A stretch of 64,000 nt of DNA from Atopsyche davidsoni (GCA_022113835.1 JAILWY010000018.1:20917501-20981500); one strand, 5' to 3'; shown: positions 1 to 12,556, counted from the first letter of the stretch. The notes: generated by a model from the sequence alone, not told the origin. Numbers and translations are program-made.

Positions 1-180
1 GCTCTCGGGGTTAGCAGATTTCACTCGGCGGCGAGCCTCCACGCCTTCCACGCCTTCCACCCAGCGCCAGTGAATTTGAAAGTAAAGCCTACATCCGCTC
101 GGGGCCTCCGGCACGCGCTGCAGACACTCCGGCCGCAACAATTATTCAACTTCTGCTCTCAGACAGGTTCCGGCGACTTT
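1..180. other. GC-rich block at window edge, unidentified
   Basis: This edge segment is clearly more GC-rich than the following 6 kb and holds a tandem 10-mer (CGCCTTCCAC twice, about 41-60). It could be an exon, a promoter or part of a repeat cut by the window edge. No protein similarity was recognised in any frame and no convincing splice site bounds it. Confidence 0.25.
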
Positions 181-3100
181 CTTTATGAAAAGTATTCGGC
201 GAAAAAAACGTGCTGTAGGACGCTCGGCTTCCGACCATTGTACCCATGGAGCGCGTATTATCGCGAAAATATTTACTTCCGATCGTGTATTTTTAAACTC
301 GTATAAGTGCACCTTTAGAAGGTATCGTGTAAAAATATGCTGTATTACAATCAGTATTCAATTTTTGTATGCATTATGGCGCACAAATGTATTTTGTGGA
401 TCGCTCGACTTTCGATTGTTGAAGAGCATTATTGTCGTAATAATATGTTTACCTTTAAAAAGCGTTTAGTTAGCAAAAATCTTCTGTTGGATGCTCAGTA
501 CGATAATGACCTATAAAACACTCAGTTTTCGTTCATTGCACCTTTAGCATGCGCTATGTTTGCGCAAATATGCTATGACACAGTATTTTTACTAATTTTT
601 CAGCATTCATAAAATAGCTAATAAGATAAGCAATGTCAATATGTGGCAGATTTTATTTACTAAAATTTATATACATATTACATACATAAATCAAAAGAAC
701 CACCAAAATTTATTTTTATGCATAAATTTCACATAGTATAAATAAATATGTAAATACAAAATAAAAATATTCAAAACATTTTCCTTGACAATTGTAAAAT
801 AAATTAAGCAGGTAAAAAATGAATATTTTTAAATAAAATAAAATATTTTTTTTAGGCATATGAATAATTCTACTCAAAAATAATGGCGTTCAATAGAATC
901 TGAGACTAGGATTTGTAAATATTCATAAAAAATATATAACACACATTCGTGATTTTAAAATAAAACTAACAATAAATTTAACATAATGTGCTGTTTAAAT
1001 CTTCAGGTAAACAATTTTATAGAATATGGCTAGCTAAAAAAATACTAAGTTTTCTGTCACGTCTATTGACTTTTAAGTAAATAACTTTTAAGGTCGTATA
1101 ACTTTTAAAGGGTTAAAAATCTTATAAAAATCCTGAAAATATACGGCGCAACTAGCTAACAACATAAATATTCATAGACTTACAATAAATAGAAATTCAG
1201 TCGTTTTTTTCTATTTTCGTCCCTGCTAGAATTATATTTTATTCCACATTCCTTATTCTTTCAAGTGCAACACTTAATTTAAGGTTGTAGATGATCTCTA
1301 CAAAATTTATATAAGTTTTGCTTTAAAGTAATTTTATTTTAATTCAAGTACGAGTATTAAGCAAATATCTTACACACTTCCGTTTTTTTAATTTCTGTCT
1401 CCGTTATTAATTTTATGTATTTTTTGAGTTTCTACTTTCTAGAAATATATTTTTCAAGAATTCAAATTTTTATAAACATTACAGATATATCTCCTTGAAA
1501 GTTGACAGCGTTGAATTTTCATATTTTAATCCATTGTTCGGCGAGAGAAAATAAAAACACTCCAAAGAAGTGATTTTGTTGTCATGGAAATGGACATACA
1601 AGCTTCTACGAAAGTGTGATTGAATGAGTAAATATATTAAGCAAATACACTAGAGAAATAGAAACCAGAAGGTTGTTTCATTGGAGTTACACATGTGTCG
1701 TAACGAGAAATTCATATTAAAATTTATAATCACATTGACTATTATTAAATATTTTAAATAAACACGTATGTTTCATCGACTCATGTTTATTGTGTAAAAA
1801 ATATGTATACATATTTAAATTTGTCTAATAAAAAAACTAGGTGCATCAGTTAGACATCAATTTTTCGCTCACTTAAAGGAGTACAGTAGATCACAACAAC
1901 CGTGAAGTGTCCAGTAATCTTTTTTTTTTTCATAAGATTCTTCTTGTCATTTCATGAGTGAATCGATTTCTTAAATACTAAACAGTAGACGTAATAAAAA
2001 CTCCTAAAATATATGTGTTATACTAGACTTTTCAATGAATTATTTACAAACATTTTTAAATGCCATATAGAGAACAGTTGTGAAGTGAGAATTCCAATGT
2101 TTTGGTCAGCTGTTATTGAATTTCATTCAGAAACACTACCATATTTCCTGAGGTTATTACCAAACGAGTCACAAATCGAAATAATGTCGCATTTAAAGTT
2201 ATCAAATGTATTTTGGGGTCAACAACGAAAATTCAATGGAAACTTCTTATTTCTGCTAAAAAATCTGCATCATGCAAGTGACTTTTCACATTTCTTTTAA
2301 ATCATTTTTTGAAGGGCTTAATATCTTTTTTTGAGGTTGAAAAATTACTATTCATTTAATTTTTGTAAAAAAAATAATCGTATTTGGACTTATGAGGTTT
2401 ACAAAAAAATACATTATGTAGGAAATCAAAAAATTCGTTTAAATTCATTATAACTTGCATGTGATTATGTACGCAAAAGCATGCATGATAATAAAACGAG
2501 GTAATTGATTTTCAATTGGAGTGTAAAACTTGCTTCTTAATCGATATTTCCCTGTAGACTAGTTTGAAGGTAATATTACATATTTAGTACTCCGTAGTAA
2601 ATCATAATAAATTGTGTTATAATACAAAGTATTTAAACTTGGGTCATAAGTTATGACCATGCGTATTTTATAAAACATTAATTTTTATTATCAATCTGCA
2701 ATAAAAATTACGAATAAATAAAATATATATGTAAGTTTATTATTGAAATAAATAACTTTGAAGCATATATAGTTTATATAAATATCAAATTTCAGTAAGT
2801 TACACTCATTAATAGATTCAAAGCCAAGCAAAGGACGATACAAAAAAAGCAACTCTAACATCTTACAAAAGATTTTTGTATTGAACAAGTATAAATATAT
2901 GTTTGTATTTAAAATACATTTTGCTTGTTAATAACTTTTAATTTAAACATAGAACAATCAGCTTTAAAACAAAATCCATATTTATAATCACATTTCACCT
3001 ATATTTAAAATGGATAAAAAAAATAATTTTTAAATATCATATGCAAAAAGTTTCATAACATTTTCATTGGCATTCAAGTTACATTTGTAAGCAAACCAGG

Positions 3101-6100
3101 TAAATTTATATTTAATTAGATTGCTGATTATATTATGAAATAAAAATACAAAGAAAATTACAATCATCTAATTTTTTTCTTATTGAAAAAAATTATTTGG
3201 TGTGTTATTTTTACTTATTGGAATATAATAAACATTATTTGACACAAAAAATATACTTTATCTCGATTTTATTCAAATGTTTTTGCAACGTAGGAAACTA
3301 TGCAATTTAAAAGAATTTCGACAATTTAAGCCCTACAGTAAAAATATATTTGCTGTGTACGTGTGGAATACTACATATTAGACCATGTGCTATCTCGACA
3401 TGAGAAGTTTGATAAAGTTGTTTTGATGAATCCAAGTATTTGCAAATCACAGTTCAGCTGGTGAATGAGAGAAAGGGGGCGGAATGAAAACGGCAGTCTT
3501 CAACACATTCCCATATAGATGGCTCATTAAAACATTATTATTATGCAGAGAAAGTAAACGTATATTTTTGAAAATTATTCAGAAAATTTAAGCCCCAAAA
3601 GGATCTAATGTTAGTTTTATAAATATTCAAATATATAGAGATATGTCATGCATTTCTATTATCGCCTAATAGAAATCATTCAGAGTAGAAAGTTTAGCCT
3701 CAACTTGATAACACTATGTTGAATATGTATATTTGTTGAATAAAATATATAATCCATTGAAAGCTCTCTGCATTATAAAAACTTCATAAAAATTTCATGA
3801 AAAAGCTAATTACTTTTATGTAACATATTGTGTAATCTATTAAAGCATTTGTGTAACATCTCAACTGGTTATGTTTTTAAACGGATACCCTTTGAAATAA
3901 TACATAAATTACTGTCAAATATTGTTGGCTTAATCATCAATTATACAAATATTTTTAAAAAGCAGGCTTAAGTTAAAAATAAATACATAACATTAGTTGC
4001 AAAGTGCATTGAAAACCCGAAGATTTTAAAAAAAATTGTCAAACAATAATAAATCTCAAATTAAACAAGAAGATGTACAAATATTATTTTTTGAAATCAC
4101 TTTTAAGATTGTTTTTCATAAATCAAATATTATTTATATAAACGAACAGATAATATTCAGCAGTTATTTTAAAATATTTTGGTGCGTATAATATTAATTA
4201 ATAATTAAAAATTCTTTCAATATTTCAGACGCATTGTTTACGCATGCAGTAAACTTGTGATTAAGAGTTTTTATAAAGTTTACTTTACACGACTTTTTAT
4301 GCCTGTCATGATTAAAAAGCGCTTTGTTTTCGTCTTCATTTTTTTGGATTCAAATCCTTTTGAGAATTTAATTTATTCTGTATACAGAAACTATCTAAAA
4401 TATTCAGCATCAAACACCGCAATTGTTAGTGAGAATAGCAAGGTTATTTAAAAATTATATACGAGAATGCATCACACAAATTCTTATGTTGATATGTTTT
4501 ACAATCAAAAAGAAACTTCAATATTCAATTATGTAAATACCGAAAGTGAAATTTTCTATAATTTATATTATCTGCAAATAAATTCCATTAAATAAACATA
4601 TTTTTAAGAAGTTAATGATGATTCATGATGAACAGACTATAATCTAGGTCAATAAAAAGTTTTAACAAAAACGAATCATATTCAAGCCTGTTTTTTTCAT
4701 ATAGCCTTTAAATTATGATAATCAAAATTTTGTCATTTTGAAATGTGAATTTGAATTAAAGAGATGCTTATAAAATCGATGAAAATTAATCTTTTAAAAA
4801 ATTTAAATTTCCCTCTTCTAAAAAAATATATAATTTTCCGATCATATTAATAGACAAAGCATTATCTTAATGAATAAGAAGTCTAAGAGATATTTTATAA
4901 ATGACATGAAATAAAATATACTTCTCATCATTTCTCAGATTAAAAATTCAATGCAAAAAATTCGACATAAAACAAATGCACTGTTTTTCAGTTTATCAAG
5001 TATAACACATCCGAAATTACTATGACTCCAAATTGGAGGCTTCATAAGAGTTTTTTTCATTGTTTTCCCCAACTAAAACTCGTAGTCCTTCCTTAGTATC
5101 AACTAATGCAAAGCACCCTATAATATATGAATAACTTTTCAACCTCCAACTCAAGGTCTTTGGCGAGACAATACAGTAATCGAGAGCCGCTGCCGAAGGT
5201 CGCTGAGAAGTGGCGAAATTAATTGGAAAGTTGAGGGTCCGTGAATCATTTTTGTGCGTCGTTTCAGCAAAGCATGATATTTTTTCGAATTTCATTATCA
5301 AATTGCGAAAGCTGTTGCGTTGTCGTAACCTAGACGTTGGAAATGTTAAGCGTGTTCATAGACCGTCGTCATTCAATGATCTTGGAATATCTTAGGTGTT
5401 TTATTGGAAAGTGGTTCTTGTAATCCAAAGTTTTGGAAGTACCTGCATCGGTATCAAATCATTAAGCAGCATAGCACACAAAAAGTAACAAGATCGTCAA
5501 GTTGGATATTTTGATGATTTGGACATACACAATATGTTTTATACGTTAAACGACTGAGGGATTTGAATCAGCTGTTTTCAATCGTTTTCAAATTAATTTA
5601 ATGTGCATAGCAAACAAGTACATAATTTTCACATTTGAAAATTACGATGTAAATCATACCATGTCTTGCTATTTATATTTATTATTTAAATGCGGAGTTT
5701 ACAAATTGTAGTGTATTTTAGATATTTCGATTCAAACCCAGTATTAATATATTCGTACTGTGATCATATATTACAGCAAAATTTAAAACTTTTTGGTGAA
5801 AATGTACGATTACTATATTTCAATCTTTTTTAAAACAATACTGGAATTTTTTTATTTTCTTTTAAGTAGTGGTAGCATTAGTTTATTATTATAATATTAT
5901 TTTTCTTATATTTGCGATTGAATGGTCTATTAAACAAAAATATTATAAAAATAATAAAGAGTCATATATTCAAAATATAGTTTTACTTAAATCTAATTCT
6001 AGGTTTGTATAAATTCTGAATAAAAATACAAGATTTTATATTAAAAACTCTGATTATACTTAAAGGCCACGTCTATTTTAGAATTAAATACTTGATTACA

Positions 6101-6832
6101 ACTATATATAAATATACATGTTCAACTTGTTTTATAAATTTACACTTATACGCGTATATTTTTTTTATTTTTGTTTTCATTTCCAAGTTAGCGCGTTAAA
6201 TTTAAATAATGCACAGCAACTTTTGGAGATAAATATCGAGAGACAAAATGATGTGGTTTTCGATTATTAGATTTGTTTAAAAGGTAAACTCGAAAACGAG
6301 GTGTACCAACTCAGGTTAGAAACTTTCTTTAATCATTATAATCAAAGTGATATGTGCCTTGTGTAGAGTTAAATTAAAATTTATACAGCAATATACTACG
6401 ATTTTATTGAAATATGTTTGTATTTGATTTTTTGGTTTTTGAATATGGTCCCAACACCCGAAAAACCTAAGCATCTTATTTATTAATTTTTTTAAATTGG
6501 TTTTATATTTTCCGGTTTTTCAACCTCTGAAATATATATCAACATGTGAAAAAATCAACAAAGTATTCTATTTAAAATATTAAAATGGAATTTGTACTAG
6601 TACTTTCTGTCAAAAATATTGATTACTTCAATGTATTTACGTTAACGTTTGAGTGTCTAATTTTAATTCTGATCAAATGAAGTCAATTTATATCGTATAT
6701 GCGCTTAGAGATAGCAACGAAACTTAATTTAAAATTGAAATATGACCCGCTTTACTTTTAAAATCCTATATGTGTGATTTATTCACATGGAAAACAGTTA
6801 AAGAGAAACAGAAACAGCCAAGCGGGACTCAC
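181..6832 (-). other. AT-rich stretch, probably first coding intron of the minus-strand gene
   Basis: About 6.6 kb of AT-rich sequence with only short, low-complexity open frames. The minus-strand start exon at 6833-6932 ends in a splice donor at 6832-6827, so this stretch should be intron unless a small exon was missed. I found no second exon on the minus strand. Two small repeat fragments lie inside: a 17-base phrase (GACCATGTGCTATCTCG, near 3382) that recurs near 10812, and a foldback-family end at about 6541-6628. The local open frames at 2013-2300, 4257-4451 and 5020-5395 show no family features. Confidence 0.4.
6541..6628 (+). repeat. Decayed terminal piece of the 15.2-kb foldback family
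   Basis: The order of short blocks (ACATGTGAAAAA, AATATTAAAAT, GTACTTTCTGTCAAAAATAT) matches the right flank of the foldback at 15300-15368, with substitutions. The inner hairpin and ribozyme-like core are missing. Shared block order, not a computed alignment, is the evidence. Confidence 0.5.
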
Positions 6833-6932
6833 CGGCAGTCTTCTCCGCCTGCATCCAGTACTTGTTGAGGAGGGTCGTCCAGTTGCTGTCGGAGTAATAA
6901 TCGTCCATGGCAATTTTCACGAAGCCTGACAT
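6833..6932 (-). CDS. First coding exon of a protein gene; weak candidate ELOVL-type fatty-acid elongase
   Basis: Read on the minus strand, the ATG at 6932-6930 opens a 33-codon frame (MSGFVKIAMDDYYSD..., then ...NKYWMQAEKTA) ending in codon phase 1 at a consensus donor GTGAGT (6832-6827). Balanced codon use and GC content well above the surroundings support a real exon. Residues are polar and aromatic with no signal peptide or membrane segment, as expected for a short cytosolic N-terminus. Upstream on the same strand is a UTR with a good acceptor and then a CpG-rich block. The protein is not firmly recognised. Elongases of very-long-chain fatty acids begin with a short aromatic-rich segment before an Asp-Pro-Arg-like motif, and the split codon starts with G, which would allow Asp; that is only compatibility. 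The coding-exon call is strong and the family guess weak. No further exon is visible. Confidence 0.75.
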
Positions 6933-7100
6933 CTTGAAGGCTTTAAGAGTTTACTCAACTGAATCAAGCACAGAACCACTTTGCCTTCACGGACGCACAA
7001 CTTAACTTAAACCACTTTTAAAATACCTCAACACTAAATTTCAAATCTTCCTTCAAAATTCAGCTCGAATCACCCTCACCGTAGATGTACCCTCTTCCTC
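6933..7100 (-). other. 5' UTR part of the start exon with upstream splice acceptor
   Basis: On the minus strand a T-rich tract followed by GTGATTTCAG ends at 7101, a strong acceptor, and 168 bases of leader then run to the ATG at 6932. This implies at least one untranslated first exon at higher coordinates, probably in the CpG-rich block at 7.4-7.7 kb. No in-frame upstream ATG was seen close to the start. Confidence 0.6.
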
Positions 7101-7379
7101 CTGAAATCACAAAAAAAAAAATTAGTAAAACTTAAATATTTTTGACGCATTCAATGCGTATTTGTATTTGTGTTTTTTTACTCAACTGATGTTAATTTCG
7201 CGTTATATCCCTACAGCATTCCCTAACACTAAATGTCATAAGCGGAAACCCCGTATTTTCATCTTATTCATTTAACGAGAAGAGCTTTCAAGTCCGAGCT
7301 TCTGCCGCACATCCTCCGGTAGACTAGCGACACGACACTTTCGCGCCTGGGGAACGAATAAATATTTAATAAAAAATTT

Positions 7380-7700
7380 TTAAAAAAAACTAGAAAAGCG
7401 GAATGTTGGAATGTGTATCCGAGAGATTCGACACTGCGCGAGGCTCGGCACCGGTCGGGACTGTCGCCGTGACGGTCTGAGCGTGAGTGAGAGACGCGCC
7501 GGCCGGAGACTGCGGCCAGAAGATCGAGGCGTGGGGACATCTCGCACCTGCGCCAGGTGGAGAGTGTTATCAGGTTTACGTAATTCCTCTGTTTCCACCA
7601 ACGCAGGGCTTCACGACTGAAGGACGCCGAAAACTCGCGTCCACGCACAGCTGTGACCTTAACCTTAACGTAGGCAGTTGCTTCCAGCCTTTTGATTGTC
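7380..7700 (-). promoter_or_regulatory. CpG-rich promoter-like block and candidate noncoding first exon
   Basis: This is the only GC- and CpG-rich island near the minus-strand start exon. On the minus strand it holds a TCAGTC match to the insect initiator (7620-7615) and, about 70 bases downstream, a CAG|GTGCGA donor whose exon would end at 7548. That gives a hypothetical first exon at about 7618-7548 spliced to the acceptor at 7101. Open frames on both strands here look like by-products of GC content. The island call is fair; the exact start and donor are guesses. Confidence 0.4.
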
Positions 7701-8647
7701 ACCAGAGGCAGTCCATAATTGAAACTAGTGACGAGCGATCCACACAAGGAGAAAATCAGAATATAATAAAAAATTGAAAGCTTACTAAGCTTTTTAAAAT
7801 TGAAATTGTCTCTTCTTGATCGACAATCCTAATAATGTCCGCTATAGTTGAATAAATTTGAAGAATAAGTAATCAAGCTTAGTTGATTTAAAAATCCTGT
7901 ATTTTGTATTGTTGCTGAATGAAAGAGCCTGTGTGGGTGTTAAGGGTCTTGCTAGCTAACCTTGCTTGGTGTCCATCCCCCGTCTGCCACAAAAAAAAAA
8001 CCGTTTTATTTTTCTATGTCCAAAATTGATTTTTATATAGAGTATTTAAAAAACTATAAATTGTATTTATCTATTTTTTATTATTTTTCAGGGTAAAGAA
8101 AAACTTGAAGATGTTGAAAAATTGGATAAAATGACGACTTTTCAAAACCAAAGTTTGTTAAATATTTTTATTTTTAAAATTATATATCGCACAGGATTAA
8201 TATTTAATCTTATAATTCCAATTGAAAAAAAGACTTTTAAATGTTTAGGACTCTTGGAAAGGAGACATGACGAATCTCCAAATTCCTACACTTTAATCGG
8301 AAAAACACATATTTATCATATTAATAGTAAATTTATAAGACATAAAAATATATTCTGTTCGGAAGAAGGAATGTATCTAACTTTTACATTTAAATTTTTT
8401 TGGACTAGACAATGATCAAAAAAACTCGATTATGGGACCTTAAAGCGAAATTAATCATTCAAAAATTTTACAATTTATGTATGTTTCAATTTAAATTTTG
8501 GCGGCCGCTGTTGTTTGATGGTTATTGAATTTTTTGGGTGTGATTGAACGTCACTCCAAAGTACAACACAGTAAAATGATTTTCTTACTTTTGTAAGTGA
8601 ATTTTTATCATAAATATACTGAATAGGCAATGTTTCCATAATAATGT

Positions 8648-8690
8648 TTTATTTTGTGTGTTTTTCCCAAGGAAAACCACACAAAATAAA
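8648..8690. repeat. 20-bp inverted repeat, 3-nt spacer
   Basis: Arms 8648-8667 and 8671-8690 pair over 20 bp with one mismatch (a T opposite the G of the other arm), separated by CAA. It may be a small foldback or MITE relic; no ends or target duplication were defined. Confidence 0.75.
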
Positions 8691-9029
8691 CCAGGTGTGA
8701 TTTCAAACTTAAATTAAAATACGTGCATATAGCTTAAAATTTCCTATTTTTTTAAAAATTATTTTTAATACGATCTTGCTTATGGAAAACGAAAATACAA
8801 AGATTGTACAAAACGAATCTGAATGGTAAAAAAATCACATTAATTAAACATTCAATTATTATCATTGGTAAGTAAAAGCTGAGCAACTTTTATTTGCATA
8901 TCCAAGATAAACTGGTTTGATTAAAATGCTTTATATTCAGACAGAAAAAAGAAAATAAATATATTTTATTGTAAGTGATTTTGCTTTTAAGTCTAAAATA
9001 AAAATGTTTGACCTCTTAGCCAATTTTTG

Positions 9030-9060
9030 ATTCATATTTTACAATCGGTAAAATATGAAT
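9030..9060. repeat. 13-bp perfect inverted repeat
   Basis: ATTCATATTTTAC (9030-9042) and its exact reverse complement (9048-9060) flank a 5-nt loop. It is AT-rich, so some such palindromes are expected by chance. Confidence 0.6.
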
Positions 9061-9803
9061 AGAAATTGTTTTATTATATATTGGAGTACTTACACCCTTT
9101 TTTGGAGTTTTGTTACTTTCAGGATTTACATTAACTTTTCACAACTCTAAAATTTTAGCTTTTCCGAATTATTAAAAAAACCGACTGCAGGTCCGAAAGT
9201 AATTCCCAAGAAGTATTAACACGAAAATTTATATTTTGCAAACCCACAAAGTGCATCCGTTTCTTGTACAAACACTCTTCGCGGAGACACCTCCGATACA
9301 AAAGTATAAAGCAAATACTTACATAATTTTAAATTTGATGAGACAATGTTTACTTCGATACTTAAGAAAATTAGAATTGTCATCGAATACTCATATTATG
9401 TCAGCATTGATAGTCGTGCCTAGACTTCTATAGCGTCTTGAATATTTTATATGAATTATTTTTTATGTAAACAATTTGTATCGAGACTTGGGAATGTTAT
9501 AAACTCCTTGTAAGGATTTTTTTCAACAAAAATAATTCACAATGAAACCTGCCCTGATCCAACAACCAGTCATTATTATACACATAAATAATCAATATAA
9601 CTTAAAAAATATTTAAATTTTTATTAGATTTATTATGATTTCAAATTTATTAAAGCTTATTTGGTTAAAATAATAATCAAAAAATGTAAAAAACATTTAT
9701 TGTAGACAACATGCTTTTGATTATTAGATTCACACATGAAACATCAAGAATCAAAAACACGTGTGAATTTTTCTATGCATTAAAATAAACATTAGAATAC
9801 GCC

Positions 9804-9825
9804 ATAATTTATATATATAAATTAT
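9804..9825. repeat. 22-bp perfect AT palindrome
   Basis: The 22 bases equal their own reverse complement, with a TATATATA centre. Probably a low-complexity product. Confidence 0.5.
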
Positions 9826-10311
9826 ATACCATAATAACTTGAATTATTTATGGATTTTTATTTAAGTACACTTTCATTTGTCTGGTGATTAACAGCATCG
9901 CATTATTATGATCACACGAGCAAAAATTATTATGGTATAAAAAATGCATTAATAATTTTAAAACAAATGGTATTGCTTATATGTCAGCTTATACATCAGC
10001 AAACGTCAGTAAAATAAAATTATTGCCATTTAGAAAATCTCAAGGGGCTGAGGTCATTTGTGTTGAGGCCTGAGATAACAATGCATTGTAATATATCCTT
10101 TTTTACTGTAAAATGCTTTATAATATAAATCTACATTTTTGCCCACACAGGTTAATTAAAGAGATAATATGTTTGAAGTATTTTACCTGCATATTCTGAA
10201 AACACCTTTACTCGGTTTTTCAAATAAATATCATTGTATATATTTTTTGTACGGTACTATTTCATGATTACTTGCACTTAACGCTTTTAAAAATAAAACA
10301 ATTAAATATTA

Positions 10312-10351
10312 CTAATATTAATCATAGTTAATAAACTATGATTAATATTAG
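10312..10351. repeat. 18-bp perfect inverted repeat, 4-nt spacer
   Basis: Left arm 10312-10329 (CTAATATTAATCATAGTT) is exactly complementary to the right arm 10334-10351, with AATA between. The length exceeds what simple AT bias readily gives. No flanking duplication was identified. Confidence 0.75.
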
Positions 10352-11132
10352 ATAATATTTTTATCGTAGTTAAAATATAAGAGTGCATCCACATTACGAA
10401 TTGTAAGCTTTCAAACATTTATTTATATTTTTGATCAACGGTTCAAATATATAAAGACGAGTTTCACATAATATTCTGTTAACAATTTTCTTTTTTTTAA
10501 TATAAAGTATTTTTTTGAATTTTAATGAATTAAATAGTTCTTCTTTGATACTGTAACCATGTTTATAGTTTTGCTATCTACTAGTCTTTGAGGTAGTAAA
10601 TATACAACAACCAAAGAAAATAAATTCTATTGATTCTGCTGTGGGATATTTTTTCATACAATTTTTGTACCTATGAGCATTTCAAAAGAAAAAAAAGTAG
10701 AATTTTATGATTAATTGTTTTGCATATGGAATGATTGATCAAGCTACATTCTCCTTGTATTTACTTCTTTAAAGATCCACTACCTTGCCTCTGGAAGTAC
10801 CTGTCGCCCGACCATGTGCTATCTCGTGAAATATACCAAGGGTGCCATTTTAATAGAATTAACCAGTTACACTTGCATTTTCCTTTCATCCGCCTTGCCA
10901 GTCATAATAAAAAAAAAACATAGATGTTACGAGTGTCATAAAATATTTAGTAATATTTATGAAATTTTCTAAAAAATATTGTAAAGAAAGTCAAAAGTAT
11001 TTACTAAGAAATAAAGGAATTTAATTGTTTTCGTCAATTATTCCACTCTTAATGTTGAATTGTAGAGAATTTTTATGTTGGGAACTTTATTTATTCGTAA
11101 TTAATATGGCAATAAATAGTTATTTTTGACAA

Positions 11133-11172
11133 GAGATTTTACTGGTAGAGTAAACTCTACCAGTAAAATCTC
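11133..11172. repeat. 19-bp perfect inverted repeat, first of two adjacent palindromes
   Basis: Left arm GAGATTTTACTGGTAGAGT (11133-11151) and right arm 11154-11172 are perfectly complementary around a 2-nt spacer. The mixed base content makes chance unlikely. A second, unrelated palindrome starts 5 bases downstream. Confidence 0.85.
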
Positions 11173-11177
11173 GTGTT

Positions 11178-11211
11178 AAACTAACTGTTTTATTAATAAA
11201 ACAGTTAGTTT
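11178..11211. repeat. 34-bp perfect palindrome, second of two adjacent palindromes
   Basis: The 34 bases equal their own reverse complement; the arm begins AAACTAACTGTTTTAT. It shares no sequence with the palindrome at 11133-11172. Confidence 0.85.
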
Positions 11212-12060
11212 CAGTTTGAACATAGCGTTAAAATGTTTCCCAAAATATAAACTTCCCAAAAACTCATTTTAAAAAAAAATTTCAATTAATATTTTTTTAA
11301 GTAGGTGGGGTTACATAAACTTCATATGAAATTTAAAAAATATGTAGCACGAACTATTTGTTTAATTTTAAATTACAAACTTATTTATTTGATATGAGCT
11401 TGCTTGATGGGCTGTATTTATTGAAAGAAAAAATATTTTCGTTTATTAAAGTTTTGTTTTTTTAAATGCGCATTATAAGCTAGGCACTATATTAATGTGT
11501 ATATGAAGAAACATATATAATATCTTTGCTCTCTCTATTCTGTTGCTTGTGCATGGCTGTTATTCTGTAAGCGTTTGTGGAGGGATGTGCTCTGGAAGTA
11601 CCTTGTCAAGGTGGGGTGGCTTTTGATATAGTTTCTGTAGCTTTCTGCAGAAGGAGTATCAAATCTTAACGATAGATCTGGGTAAGGAAATGATTATATA
11701 ATAATGCTTTCGGGCAGCAGCAATACGCTGAAACTGCGGGGAAGAAAGACCTGGGGATCCGCTACACTATGAATACTGGCTCAGTATGTCCTCAGTGTTG
11801 TGTGGGACCTCAGTGCTAAGGAGAGGGACTTATTGAAAAGGTAATTACAGTAATATCCCGTTATGCGCGGTTTCACTATAACGCGAATTTCAATGCATGA
11901 ACATAATTTAATCATTGACTTCTCTTAACAATTATAAACAGCGTTGGGTGTTATGAACGTATTTAGCAAGAACGTAAAAGAAACGCTACCCAAAAGAAAA
12001 TATGTAATACTGCATAAAGTGTTTTTAGTGATTGATTCAAATGATTTGTATTTTTTTGTA

Positions 12061-12556
12061 TAGGGTGTCCAAAAAGAGTATCGGGTTATTGCAATCGTGA
12101 CCATTATTGCGATATGCTGCGAAAATTTTTGGGGCCAGAGTTGCAGAAGTTTCAAGGTTTCAATTCAAGAACGTGGTTCCAATAAGACGGGGCATTTGCC
12201 ATACATCCAATCAATCAATTGAAGCTGTTGACGAATTATTCTCTAATAAGGTCATTTCACGTAGAGGTAACATCAACTGGCCTCCCAGAAGCCCCGACCT
12301 TAGCCCTCTTGACTATTTCGTATGGGGATACCTTAAAAGTAGGATTTATGAGAATAATCCGACGAATCTAACGAAAATGAAACAAAACATCAGGTATGTG
12401 TCAGCGTGTTATCAGCAATCTTCGTTTCAGGTTAGAAGAGTGCCAGCAGCGTAACGGTCACCATTTGAATAACATCATCTTTTTGAAATAATTGATTACA
12501 AGTAGTTTTTGTTTTACTGAACTAACAAATACCCGATACTCTGTTTGAACACCCTG
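12061..12556 (+). mobile_element. Internally deleted mariner-like element nested in the Tigger-like element
   Basis: Imperfect terminal inverted repeats of about 26 bp (left AGGGTGTCCAAAAAGAGTAT, right end in reverse complement AGGGTGTTCAAACAGAGTAT) are flanked by TA at 12059-12060 and 12557-12558. The element is 496 bp, well below the roughly 1.3 kb of a full mariner, and jumps from the left terminus straight into the C-terminal half of a transposase. It sits inside the Tigger-like element and so inserted later. A second copy with a similar left-end structure lies on the minus strand at 62671-62760. Confidence 0.8.
12114..12460 (+). pseudogene. Mariner-type transposase C-terminal remnant, broken by a stop and a frameshift
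   Basis: From 12114 the frame reads MLRKFLGPELQKF and reaches WFQ, a premature TAA (12183-12185), then DGA, where this family has an Asp of the catalytic triad. A one-base loss near 12194-12197 shifts the frame; it resumes with CHTS and continues through WPPRSPDLSPLDYFVWGYLK, the hallmark transposase segment holding the third acidic residue, then a KMKQNIR helix. The N-terminal DNA-binding domain and first catalytic Asp are absent because of the internal deletion. It cannot encode an active transposase. It lies within the terminal repeats of the nested element. Confidence 0.85.

Larger units (their letters stand above)
7701..11847. other. AT-rich intergenic stretch with small palindromes
   Basis: No supportable gene. 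Short open frames (8122-8415, 9236-9433, 10735-10923) are low-complexity and show no domain. Five small palindromes are listed separately. Two phrases recur inside or outside the stretch: GACCATGTGCTATCTCG (near 10812 and 3382) and CTCTGGAAGTACCT (near 10789 and 11590), suggesting fragments of an unidentified dispersed repeat. A GC-richer patch lies at about 11575-11840, directly before the Tigger-like element. Confidence 0.4.

Noticed and set aside
7268..7747. 159-codon minus-strand open frame in the CpG block
   Set aside because: The frame follows from high GC content, has no recognisable domain, and overlaps frames on the other strand; a promoter or noncoding exon explains the block better.
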